Shown: one piece after another, positions 1 to 8,300 of the stretch | How the letters are laid out: the number at the start of each line of letters is the position of its first letter | Position numbering within the stretch: the first letter of the stretch is position 1 | NCBI GenBank assembly: GCA_013696695.1 | Contig: JACCYD010001494.1 | Location: 1-23,288, forward strand | Origin: Deltaproteobacteria bacterium | GTDB taxonomy: Bacteria > Myxococcota_A > Polyangia > Haliangiales > Haliangiaceae | DNA length: 23,288 bases | Reading direction: 5' to 3' | Notes under the pieces: generated by a model | The model's database searches: none | Seen by the model: only the letters and a program-made list of their open reading frames with translations | Told to the model about the DNA's origin: nothing | Position numbers and translations under genes: made by a program

Positions 1-198
1 GGTCTTTGTGGCATCCAACCTGTATTGACGTTCTATTCTGCCTACCTCGGAATCGAAGCGCGACGAGATACTCCGAACGACGAGGGCAACTGCGGCCGAC
101 TGTTGATGGGCACAGGCGACTGGGACGACGAGCCGTGCGATCGCATGGCGCGCCCGCTCTGCGAGGTCGACGGCAACCTCGTCGTCGTGACGCCCTGA
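1..198 (+). CDS. C-type lectin-like domain protein, 3' end only
   Basis: The open frame runs from the first base of the window to TGA at 196-198, giving the last 65 residues of a protein whose start lies outside. The end shows the C-terminal signature of a C-type lectin fold: a Cys in GNCGRLL, then GDWDDEPC, then PLCEVDG. In the family these correspond to the conserved Cys, the W-N-D calcium/sugar-binding strand and the final C-E that closes the disulfide. Here the usual Asn of WND is Asp. Secreted myxobacterial lipoproteins often carry such a domain for binding sugars or proteins. The full architecture and any signal peptide cannot be seen. Codon use fits the neighbours, with mostly G or C in third positions. 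Confidence 0.7.
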   Translation, partial: GLCGIQPVLTFYSAYLGIEARRDTPNDEGNCGRLLMGTGDWDDEPCDRMARPLCEVDGNLVVVTP

Positions 199-220
199 GC
201 TCGACCAGTCTCTCGAGGTA

Positions 221-236
221 CGTGCCACGCGGCACG
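221..236 (+). terminator. Possible hairpin terminator after the lectin-like gene
   Basis: A perfect 6-bp stem (CGTGCC / GGCACG) with a 4-base loop begins 22 bases after the stop codon at 198. No T-run follows, so if it acts in termination it is not a classic intrinsic terminator. The rest of 199-333 shows no convincing gene. Confidence 0.3.
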
Positions 237-333
237 CGAGCGTCCACGCCACACGCCCGGTGCACTGTGGACTCCTAAGTGGGCCGGCCGGCGCGCCGCG
301 TCGCGGCATATCGCTTGCGAGGCGTCGTCGCCA

Positions 334-2709
334 ATGCGTTGTCGCGCTGCCCTGTCATGTTTCGCGCTCATCGCATGTGGTCGCGGGGCACAGCCGGGCG
401 GTTCGGATGCGTCGGTGATGGTCGATGGCGCGAGCGATGTGGACGCGGCGAGCGAACCCGGCGACGCCCCGGCCGACACCGCCGACGCGGACGTGATCGA
501 CGAGCCCGATCTGACGCCACCGAAGCTGAGCGCGATCGCCCCGGCTGACGCATCGGACGTCTGGCTTCACGATCGGATCGACTTCGGGTTCGACGAGCCG
601 ATCGATGCGAGCGGCGCCACGGTGACCGCGAGCCTCGCGGGAGCCCCGGTTGGCGCGACCCTCGCGCTGGTCGGAGATCGCACGATCGCGGTGAGGCTCG
701 CCCCCGCCGCACGCGGCACCGGTACCCTCGAGATCAACCTCGGTGGTGTGATCGAGGATCTCGCCGATAACGCGGCGGACCTCGCGATCAGCGCGCAGTA
801 CAGCGTGGTCGCGTGGAGTCGGCCTGCCATCGATCGCGGCGTCGCGACCGAGACTCCCGCGATCGTCGTCGACCAGAGTGGCGCGATCATCGCGGCGTGG
901 GTCGTCGACAGCGCTGCCGGGCGCCGGATTGTCGTCAGTCGCTATGCGAGCGGCGGCTGGCAGGCACTCGGTGAAACGCTCGGCGCGGGCGAACCCGCAT
1001 CCGTTGCGGTCAGTATCGATGCATCGAACCGCCCGCTCGTCGCGTGGGTCGAAGGCGGTGCCGCTCACGTGATGCGGTGGAGCGGAAGCGTGTGGAACGC
1101 GCTGCCGTCCCCGGGATCCGGGACGCACGTCGTGCTCTCAGCTTCGACGGTTGCGGTGTTCGGCAGCGGCATCGCGGTACGGACGTTATCGGCGACTGAC
1201 ACCTGGCAGGTGGTCGGTGATCTCGGCTTGGGGGGTGCGCTCGTCGGCGAGCCCGCGATCGCAGCCGGTCCCGCGATCGGCTGGATCGAGCGCACCGGCG
1301 GTGACGCGCAGATTCGCGTGCATCGCCACGCAGCCGGCACGTGGACCGCGATGACACCGATCGCGCTCGATCTCCCGCCTGCCGGCGTGAATCGCATGAG
1401 CCTCGCGGCGAGCGGATCGCAGCTCGCGGTCGCGTGGGACGAGCACGGCGGTTCGTCGAACGTCATCGCAGCGATCGCGAACGGAACGTCATGGTCCCGC
1501 CTCGGGCGACCGCTCGATGTCGACGTCGCCGGTGATGCGACCGCGCCCGCGATCGCGATCGACTCGAGCGCTCGACCGGTGGTTGCCTGGCGCGAACGGA
1601 TCGAAGGGAGCGATCGCGGCGTGATCGCGCGCTGGAGCGGTTCGGCGTGGACGATCGTTGGCGGGCCGCAGTGGCATGGCTCGACGGCGATGCCATCCCG
1701 GCCCTCGCTCGCCCTGTACGCAGACGCCCCGATCGTGGGCAGCACCGCCGCGAACGCGATGCACGTCGCGCGCTTCAACGGGCCCGCGGTTGCAGCAGTT
1801 GGATTCGCGCGCGCTTCGATTGCTGGCTGTAGCTTCAACGCAGCGAGCCCGACGCCGACGCTGCTCGCGACCGGCTGCTTCACGCCCGCACCGCACCCCG
1901 GGCTCGTGCCGTACGACATCGTCAACGAGCTGTGGTCCGACGGCACGAAGAAGCGCCGCTGGATCGGGCTTCCCGATGGCACGTCGATGACCGCATCCGC
2001 CACCGATGCGTGGGCGGCACCGGTCGGGACGATCATGGTCAAGGAATTCGCGATCGAGACCACGCCCGGCAACCCCGCGACCCGGCGCCCGGTCGAGACC
2101 CGGATCTTCACGAACACGAGCAGCGGCTGGAGTGGCTTCTCCTATCGCTGGCGCGCGAACGGCAGCGATGCGGATCTGCTCAACGACGGCACGTTCACCC
2201 AAGACTGGCAGCTCGATGACGGCGGGACCTATCGCCACCTCTATCCAAGCCGCAGCCAGTGCCAGTCCTGCCATCACGCTGCGTTCGGTCCGCTGCTCGG
2301 CGTGCGACCGCAACAGCTGCAGCGGTGGTTCGATTACGGCGGCACGATCGCGGATCAGATCCCGACGCTCGCGGCCGCCGGCATCGGTCCGGCATCGACC
2401 GCAACGCCGCACGTCGCGACGCACGACCGCGCGGCGACCTGGGAACAGCGCTCGCGCGCGTACATGGCCGCGAACTGCGCCCACTGCCACAACCCGGGCA
2501 ACATCGCGATCAAGGATCTGCGCTACACGACGCCGCTCGCCCAGACGCGGCTCTGCGAGGTGATCACACCCGGCTCGCCTTCGCAGTCTGTGGTCTACGC
2601 GCGGGTGACGCAGCGTCCCGGCATGCCCGCGCTCGGCACCTTGATCGTCGATCCTCACGCGGACCTCCTGCTCGCGCGGTGGATCGCCGGCATGACCGCG
2701 TGTCCGTGA
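334..2709 (+). CDS. Lipoprotein: Ig-like + beta-propeller-like repeats + SO2930-type diheme cytochrome c
   Basis: 791 residues. The N-terminus is a lipoprotein signal with lipobox LIAC (Cys15), followed by an Asp/Ala-rich linker (about 24-58) and an Ig-like domain (about 60-157, starting near TPPKLSAIAP). About 163-500 holds repeats of the type P-x-I-A-x-D ... P-V-V-A-W-x-E ... R-W-S-G-x-W, as in beta-propellers. From about 515 the text (GLVPYDIVNELWSDGTKKR and the following part) matches the SO2930/HNE_0200 family of diheme c-type cytochromes. The heme sites are CQSCH at 643-647 and CAHCH at 715-719, and a Met in RPGMPALGT near the C-terminus is a possible axial ligand. Likely a periplasmic or outer-surface electron-transfer protein; partner and substrate are unknown. 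The Ig/propeller front end on this cytochrome family is the unusual part. The start is ATG 334, which places the signal correctly. Confidence 0.8.
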   Translation: MRCRAALSCFALIACGRGAQPGGSDASVMVDGASDVDAASEPGDAPADTADADVIDEPDLTPPKLSAIAPADASDVWLHDRIDFGFDEPIDASGATVTASLAGAPVGATLALVGDRTIAVRLAPAARGTGTLEINLGGVIEDLADNAADLAISAQYSVVAWSRPAIDRGVATETPAIVVDQSGAIIAAWVVDSAAGRRIVVSRYASGGWQALGETLGAGEPASVAVSIDASNRPLVAWVEGGAAHVMRWSGSVWNALPSPGSGTHVVLSASTVAVFGSGIAVRTLSATDTWQVVGDLGLGGALVGEPAIAAGPAIGWIERTGGDAQIRVHRHAAGTWTAMTPIALDLPPAGVNRMSLAASGSQLAVAWDEHGGSSNVIAAIANGTSWSRLGRPLDVDVAGDATAPAIAIDSSARPVVAWRERIEGSDRGVIARWSGSAWTIVGGPQWHGSTAMPSRPSLALYADAPIVGSTAANAMHVARFNGPAVAAVGFARASIAGCSFNAASPTPTLLATGCFTPAPHPGLVPYDIVNELWSDGTKKRRWIGLPDGTSMTASATDAWAAPVGTIMVKEFAIETTPGNPATRRPVETRIFTNTSSGWSGFSYRWRANGSDADLLNDGTFTQDWQLDDGGTYRHLYPSRSQCQSCHHAAFGPLLGVRPQQLQRWFDYGGTIADQIPTLAAAGIGPASTATPHVATHDRAATWEQRSRAYMAANCAHCHNPGNIAIKDLRYTTPLAQTRLCEVITPGSPSQSVVYARVTQRPGMPALGTLIVDPHADLLLARWIAGMTACP

Positions 2710-2725
2710 ACCCAGCTACCGAGTG

Positions 2726-2746
2726 AGCGCGCGGCGGACGCGCGCT
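2726..2746. terminator. Hairpin between convergent genes
   Basis: A perfect 7-bp inverted repeat (AGCGCGC / GCGCGCT, 7-base loop) lies in the 41-base gap between the convergent ends at 2709 and 2751. There is no T-run on either strand. It may slow read-through in both directions, but its function is inferred from position only. Confidence 0.35.
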
Positions 2747-2750
2747 GGGC

Positions 2751-3422
2751 TCAAGGCATCTGGACGGTACGCTCGGGATCGTATGCGGGTTGCCGCCCGC
2801 TGAAGAGGATGCCGAAGTGCTCGAGCGGACCTTCGCCGTCTCCGTCGTGCCAGCGTTGCTCGAGCTGGGCGCGCGGGATGAACGTGTACGTGCCGCGCAT
2901 GTACGGGTCCATGAAGTAGATGTTCTCGGCGTCGTAACCGGTGGCGACGACGTAGTGACCGTTCTCGAAAGTCTCGGTCCAGTCGACCGTGGCCGGGTCG
3001 TCCACCCACGCCTGGAGCGCGAGCATCACGGGGTGCTTCTGGTCGATCCGGGCAGTCAGCTCCGCGATCGTCATGTTGGTCTTCGTGGTGACCGTCAGGC
3101 CCACGCTCCGCGCGTACTCGACGATCTCGCGGTAGTTCGTGCCGCCGTCCGGATCCGAGCCGAGCTTCGTCGCGAGATCGCCCTCGTTGATGTCGGGAAC
3201 TCCGTAGTAGCCGAGCACCGAGAGCAGGGACGCGACCCCGCACGTGTACTCGGTAGCCTGGCGCACCAGCGGCGTGCGCAAGAAGTGCTGCACCGAATTC
3301 GCGGGCGGGCCACTGCTCAGCGTGGCGTCATCGGCTTTACCGCCACCACCACCGATCGGTTCGGAGGCCGGGGAAGTCGTACAACCGAGAACACAGACAA
3401 GGACAAGACTGGAGAAGCGCAT
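2751..3422 (-). CDS. C39-like papain-fold lipoprotein (putative cysteine peptidase)
   Basis: 223 residues. The start at 3422 is preferred over the longer frame (3503) because it begins directly with a lipoprotein signal, lipobox VLGC with Cys14, and has GGAG about 8 bases upstream. After a Gly-rich linker (24-28), the domain at about 45-210 has C39/papain-like features: Gln55 (oxyanion hole) in VRQATEYTCG, catalytic Cys61, His156 in NGHYVVATGYD and Asp172 in FMDPY. The order Q-C-H-D is intact, so activity is plausible. Canonical C39 domains cut double-glycine leaders while fused to ABC transporters. This one is a free-standing lipoprotein with no transporter beside it, so it is more likely an envelope peptidase or transglutaminase-like enzyme of unknown substrate. 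It diverges from the LysR gene across 89 bases, which suggests control by that regulator. Confidence 0.75.
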   Translation of the reverse strand: MRFSSLVLVCVLGCTTSPASEPIGGGGGKADDATLSSGPPANSVQHFLRTPLVRQATEYTCGVASLLSVLGYYGVPDINEGDLATKLGSDPDGGTNYREIVEYARSVGLTVTTKTNMTIAELTARIDQKHPVMLALQAWVDDPATVDWTETFENGHYVVATGYDAENIYFMDPYMRGTYTFIPRAQLEQRWHDGDGEGPLEHFGILFSGRQPAYDPERTVQMP

Positions 3423-3487
3423 CGGGGAACTCCACGAGCTGGGATGGCGTGGAGAGAAACTAGCGAGGCACTGCGTTGTAGTCACGA

Positions 3488-3511
3488 TACATTTAATGAA
3501 CACTCGATGTA
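3488..3511. promoter_or_regulatory. Candidate LysR-type operator
   Basis: An inverted repeat TACAT-N14-ATGTA lies in a locally AT-rich stretch of the divergent intergenic region and ends at the base before the LysR start codon. Its position fits self-control and control of the divergent peptidase gene. The arms are only 5 bp and the spacing is longer than a standard T-N11-A box, so this is tentative. Confidence 0.3.
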
Positions 3512-4414
3512 GTGATTCTTAATCTCGACCGACTGCGGGTGTTCCTCGCGGTACATCGGGCAGGTAGCGTGCTCGGTGCGTCGCGCGTGCTCGCCGTGAC
3601 CCCCTCGGCCGTGAGCCAATCCGTCAAGCGACTCGAGGACGAGCTCGGGGTCCGGCTGTTCCAGCGCATGGGGAACCGGCTGGAAGCGACCGACGAAGCA
3701 CACGAGCTCGCGGTCGTCGTTGGCGGCTTCGAGGAATCACTCGCGGCGACGACCGACAAGCTGCGGGAGCGCCGGCACGAGCCGCAAGGCGTGCTGCGGA
3801 TCGGCGCGCCGTTCGACTTCGGGACGCGCGTCGTGATCCCCGCGATGAACCGACTGGAGCGGTTCTCGCGGCTCGCCTTCGAGGTCTGCTTCGGTGCGCC
3901 CGATGTCCTGATGACCGCGCTGCTCGGTGGGCAGATCGAGCTCGCGTACTGTGACGATCATCCGCTCCTGAAAAAGCACGCGAAGCTGGTCGCGTTCGCG
4001 CGCGCGCATCACGAGACGCTGCTGTTGGTGTGTGCGAAGGCGTTCGCGACCAAGCACGTCGGCGATCGGCCATCGCCGCAACATCTGCTGACGCTACCGC
4101 ACGTCGACTACGTCCGTGACCGCTCGGTGATCGCGCTGTGGTATCGCCATCATCATCGACTGACCGCGATCGCCGCGCCCGTACGCCTGGTCGCGGACAA
4201 CGTGCACGCCGTGCTCGCGGGCATTCGCGCCGGGCTCGGTCTCGGACTCGTTCCCGAGCATCTCGTGCGTGGCGAGCTCGATCGCGGAACGCTCGTCAAG
4301 ATCGGGAGTCGCAGGAGCGAGCTCGCGCACGACATCGTCCTCGCACAGCGCAAGGACCGCATTCCGACGATCCGTGAGCGGGCTTTCATCGAAGTGATGC
4401 GAACGCAGGAGTAG
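3512..4414 (+). CDS. LysR-family transcriptional regulator
   Basis: 300 residues, a normal LysR length. Residues about 4-60 form the winged helix-turn-helix (LDRLRVFLAVHRAGS, then VTPSAVSQSVKRLEDELG, then LFQR), followed by a linker helix and a periplasmic-binding-protein-like effector domain (about 93-295). The start is GTG 3512. An in-frame TGA at 3497-3499 leaves no earlier choice, and the next GTG falls inside the helix-turn-helix. No Shine-Dalgarno sequence is visible. The effector is unknown. The divergent layout with the C39-like lipoprotein gene is typical of a LysR regulator and its target. The effector domain has several His residues (RHHHR at about 212-216), which is unusual but not diagnostic. 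Confidence 0.92.
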   Translation: MILNLDRLRVFLAVHRAGSVLGASRVLAVTPSAVSQSVKRLEDELGVRLFQRMGNRLEATDEAHELAVVVGGFEESLAATTDKLRERRHEPQGVLRIGAPFDFGTRVVIPAMNRLERFSRLAFEVCFGAPDVLMTALLGGQIELAYCDDHPLLKKHAKLVAFARAHHETLLLVCAKAFATKHVGDRPSPQHLLTLPHVDYVRDRSVIALWYRHHHRLTAIAAPVRLVADNVHAVLAGIRAGLGLGLVPEHLVRGELDRGTLVKIGSRRSELAHDIVLAQRKDRIPTIRERAFIEVMRTQE

Positions 4415-4569
4415 CTCGGGCAGGCCGCGCTCGCGACAACGAACGTGTCGAGGAGCCAGATCGGGTCGGCACTCGGACGCTTGCACCCCGCACTCGTTCG
4501 CGAGCAAATAGCGTTCGACAAGTCCGACGACAACCAACCGCCCGAGCTCGCGCGACTCGAACAGCTCTT

Positions 4570-5166
4570 TCAGGAAGAAGACGTCCAACGCTGCCCGACC
4601 TGAGGCGCCGGCGGATCCCTGAGCTTGATGCCGTTCCTCGTGAGTGCCCCGTCGATCAGTTTTTGCCATCGCAGGTACCGCGCGTGCCCATCCATCAGCT
4701 TCGCGTGGGCGTCGACGAACTTGGCCTCGTCCTTGGTCTCGGCAGCATCGATCAGCTGCGCGGCGACGTCGCGATAGGCCGTCGCGACCGCGATGCCCAT
4801 CGAATGCGCCTGCGTCATCGACGCCGGTGGCGTGACCTTCGCAGACCCGGCGATGAAGTCTTTCATTCGCGGGATCACCGTCGTGTCGAGCGCACCCGGG
4901 CGCACGAACCAGCCTGGCGCGGTTTCGAATTGCGCGGGCGTGATGTTCTCGAGTGGCCGCTTGCCGACCCACAACACGCCGATCAACGCGTTCATGTCCG
5001 TGTTGATGTACTTCTCGACGGCTACCTTGTCGGGACTGTTGGGGATTTCGGGACTGTCGTGCTTGCTCCCACATGCGGCGAGTCCGAGGACGAGACACGC
5101 GATGGCGAGCAGGAATCCCTTGGTCTCGTACTCCAGCTCCACACGGTTGACGGTTGTTCTCTTCAT
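4570..5166 (-). CDS. Lipoprotein of unknown function, mostly helical
   Basis: 198 residues starting at ATG 5166. A long n-region leads into a hydrophobic stretch and lipobox LAAC (Cys32), so the mature protein should be membrane-anchored. The mature part is rich in predicted helix (for example SMGIAVATAYRDVAAQL and DAHAKLMDGHARYLRWQ) and has no Cys after Cys32. His-containing helices recall four-helix-bundle envelope proteins, but there is no CXXCH and I do not recognise a family. It is convergent with the LysR gene, with 155 bases between them. A GTG eight codons inside the frame is an alternative start that would give a more usual signal length. Confidence 0.7.
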   Translation of the reverse strand: MKRTTVNRVELEYETKGFLLAIACLVLGLAACGSKHDSPEIPNSPDKVAVEKYINTDMNALIGVLWVGKRPLENITPAQFETAPGWFVRPGALDTTVIPRMKDFIAGSAKVTPPASMTQAHSMGIAVATAYRDVAAQLIDAAETKDEAKFVDAHAKLMDGHARYLRWQKLIDGALTRNGIKLRDPPAPQVGQRWTSSS

Positions 5167-5171
5167 TGACC

Positions 5172-5315
5172 GTGAGGCGTGACCACGACGGCTACTGTGG
5201 TGACTTTTCCGGTTACGTCACGTTCCAGGCCTTGATCCGAGCCGCGCGACGCCGTGCGCAGGAGGACAGCAAGTATCTGGAACCGCTCGTCGTCTGGCAC
5301 TGTCTAGGGCCTTGA
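5172..5315 (+). CDS. Possible small ORF coupled to the macroglobulin gene
   Basis: A 47-codon frame can start at GTG 5172 (or TTG 5166). Its stop TGA at 5313-5315 overlaps the ATG of the next gene (TGATG), the classic layout for translational coupling. The peptide is Arg-rich in the middle (ALIRAARRRAQEDSKY) and has no signal or domain I recognise. Third-codon GC is reasonable but lower than in neighbouring genes. It could be a leader peptide, a remnant, or chance. Confidence 0.25.
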   Translation: MRRDHDGYCGDFSGYVTFQALIRAARRRAQEDSKYLEPLVVWHCLGP

Positions 5316-8300
5316 TGAAGCGCGCCAGGGTTCGGTCTCTACTCTGCGTCTGGTTGGCGGGCACGATCGCGGGGGGAGGCTGCCGGACGCCGGCGACCTC
5401 TATCGTGGCGAACGTCCCGAAGGCGGCGGTCAACACGCCTGCGGCGATCGCCGCGGCGACCACCCCGACCGGGCGCCCTCAGATCCAGATCGAGGACGAG
5501 GCCGCCGGCAAGCTGACGGTGACCACCGCGGACACTCGGGTCGAGAGCCGCGATGTCGTGATCTCGAACCTCAGCGACGCCGAGACTCGTGCCCTGCACG
5601 CGCGGATGGAACCGCTGCCGGATCTGTCCGCCTTCAACGCCACCGCGCCGACGATGCGCGCGCCTTCGCAGCCGCCACCGAAGTCCGGCCCGGCGCAGCC
5701 GCTCGCGTTCGTCGTGCCCACCGGCAAGGCCGTCACCGACGCGCCGATCACGCCCGCAGGCAAGCTGGTCGCGCCACTGCAGGCGCCGCAGATCACCCCG
5801 ACCGGTGAAGTCCGTCGCGAGTCAGAGATCCGCGTGCGGTTCTCCGAGCCGATGGTGCCTGTCGCTGCGGTCGGCACGGCGGCCAAGCCGACGGTGACCA
5901 TCACGCCGCCGGTCACCGGCACGTGGAGGTGGATCGACACCCGCGTGCTGCAGTTCACCGCGACCCCGCGGTTGCCGATGGCCACCGACTTCGAGGTCAC
6001 CGTGCAGCCTGGCGTCGAGGCGATCAGCGGCGCGAAGCTCGCGACCGCTGCGAGCCAGAAGTTTTCGACCGCACCGATCTCGATCGCCGGCGGCTATCCG
6101 AATCGCGCGATCCGCCCGGACGCGCCGATCGTCATTCGCCTCGATCAGACTGCCGACGTCGCGAAGATCGCGAGCCTGTTGCGCGTCAACGCGGGTACGC
6201 GCCGCATCGCGTTCACGGTGTCGACGCTCGAGGCCGCGAAGCAGCTGTGGACGCGCGATCCGAGCCACGCGTGGGATGCCAAGACCGCCGATCTCGTGGA
6301 CGGTCGCTACGTCGTGCTCGCGCCCCAACCCACGTGGCCCGCGGGCACCGGGATCCAGGTGTCGCTCCCGAAGAACGCGCCGTCGAAAGAAGGGCCGCGG
6401 CTGTCGAAGGAGGAGAGCTTCGTCAAGTTCGATGTCGTGCCGCCGTTCAAGGTGCTCGGCATCCAGTGCGGCGATTCCGAGAAGCCACTCCTCGCCGGCG
6501 TGCGCTGCCCCGCGAACAACTCGCTCGGGGTGGTGTTCTCGAATGCGATCGCCGCGAGCACGTATCGGGCGCAGAAGATCCAGATCGTCGGGCAGCCGTT
6601 CGAGGACAACGCGCCGAGCGGAGCTGCCGTCACGGTCGAGACGCCGAAGCCGATCGGGCGCGCGTATCAGATCGCGATCGACGACGGCATCGCCGACGTT
6701 CACGGTCAGCCGATGTTCGGCCCCCGCGCGCTCGGCTTCACCACCGGCCCGGAGCAGTTCTCGCCGGAGCTCGACGCGCCGAGCGGCTTGCACGTGCTCG
6801 ATCCGCGCTTCCAGATCCCGCAGTGGGTCGTCCGTGCCGAGGCGGTGACATCCGTCCGGGTCCAGCTCTATCAGGTCGTGCCGCGAGACTACTTCGCGTA
6901 CGCCGCCTTCGAGGAGAATCCGAAGCTGGCGCCACCCGGCAAGCGCATCCACGACAAGACCTACGCGATCGGCGGGCAGGATGGCGCCAACATCCGCGTC
7001 GATCTCCGCCCCGGACTCGATGCCTCCGGCTTCGGCCACCTCGTCGCCATCGCCACCGCGACGCCCGTCCCGGGACGGCAGCCCAGCTCCGACGGACCTG
7101 ATCGCGATCGCGCCGTCGCCTGGATCCAGGTCACCAAGCTCGGTGTCTCTGCGCGGCTCGATGCCGACCACATCAACGCGTGGGTCTCGGACATCACGCC
7201 GCAGTCGACGTTCCTCGCGCCGCGCGCGAACGTCGGCGTGTCGCTGCTGCTCGCCGGCGACAAGACCGAGCGCCCCCGAGCGACGACGGATCAGCTCGGC
7301 CACGTCGCCGTCGAGATGCTCGCACCGATCACGCGCAAGCCCGATGTCGATCCACCGAGCGCGGTGCTCCTCGCGCAGGCCGGCACCGACACCGCGTTCG
7401 CCGCGATCCATCGCTACGAGCGAACGCAGCGCGTCCACGATGCACTGTGGTACGTGACCGACGATCGCTTCACCTACAAGCCGGGCGAGTCGGTCTACGT
7501 CAAGGGCTGGGTGCGGTGGACCCACAACGGTACGAACCCGATGCTGGCGCTGCCGAAGCCGAACGACACCGTCAGGTACGGCTTGCACGATTCACGCGGC
7601 ACCAAGATCGCGAGCGGCACGTTGCAGCTCACCGATCAGGGCGGCTTCGACATCGAGGTCGCGCTGCCCAAGAACGTCAACCTCGGTCAGGCCTCGTTCT
7701 CGTTCTCGACAACGGGCAACGGACGCGATGACAGCACGCGCCATCCGATCTCGATCCAGGAGTTCCGCACGCCGGCGTATTCGGTGTCGCTCAACGACGA
7801 TGTCTCGCACAGCGGTGCAGCGCCGTTGATCCTCGGCGAGAGCATCGAGATGACCGCATCGGCGCGTTACTACGCGGGTGGCGGGCTCGTTGGTGCGGGG
7901 ATCGAATGGAACGCCACGATGACGACCACGCGATACTCGCCGCCGGGCTGGTCGATGTTCGAGTTCGATCCGCCGCAGCCTCGCCAGCAGCGAAGCTATT
8001 ACCGCTATCGCGACGACCACAGCGTGCGTGCCCAGCAAGGTGGCTCGCTCTCGGGTGCCTCGACGGCGACCCTCGCGTGGGGCATCGCCGCCCTGCCCGA
8101 TCGACGCCCGAGCATCCTCGAGGTCGACTCGACGGTGACCGACGTCGATCGGATGAGTATCCGCGCGAGCTCGCGCCCGATCCTCGTGCACCCGTCCGCG
8201 TACTACGTCGGCCTTCGCCTCAAGCCGAACACCTACGACAAGCTCGAGGCGATCGTCACCGACATCGATGGCAACGTCATCAACGGCGTCGCGATCGCGA

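Noticed and set aside
282..297. Two adjoining 8-base palindromes, GGCCGGCC and GGCGCGCC, resembling a cloning junction
   Set aside because: In DNA this rich in G and C such palindromes arise by chance. There is no vector sequence around them and the flanks read as ordinary intergenic DNA.
4493..4504. A CTCG-TTCG-CGAG hairpin as a terminator between LysR and the lipoprotein gene
   Set aside because: The stem is only 4 bp and no T-run follows, so it is not enough to call.
4094..5098. A 334-residue minus-strand frame overlapping both the LysR and lipoprotein genes
   Set aside because: It runs antisense through the LysR effector domain and in an alternative frame to the lipoprotein. Only the gap part looks protein-like, which is kept as a weak finding.
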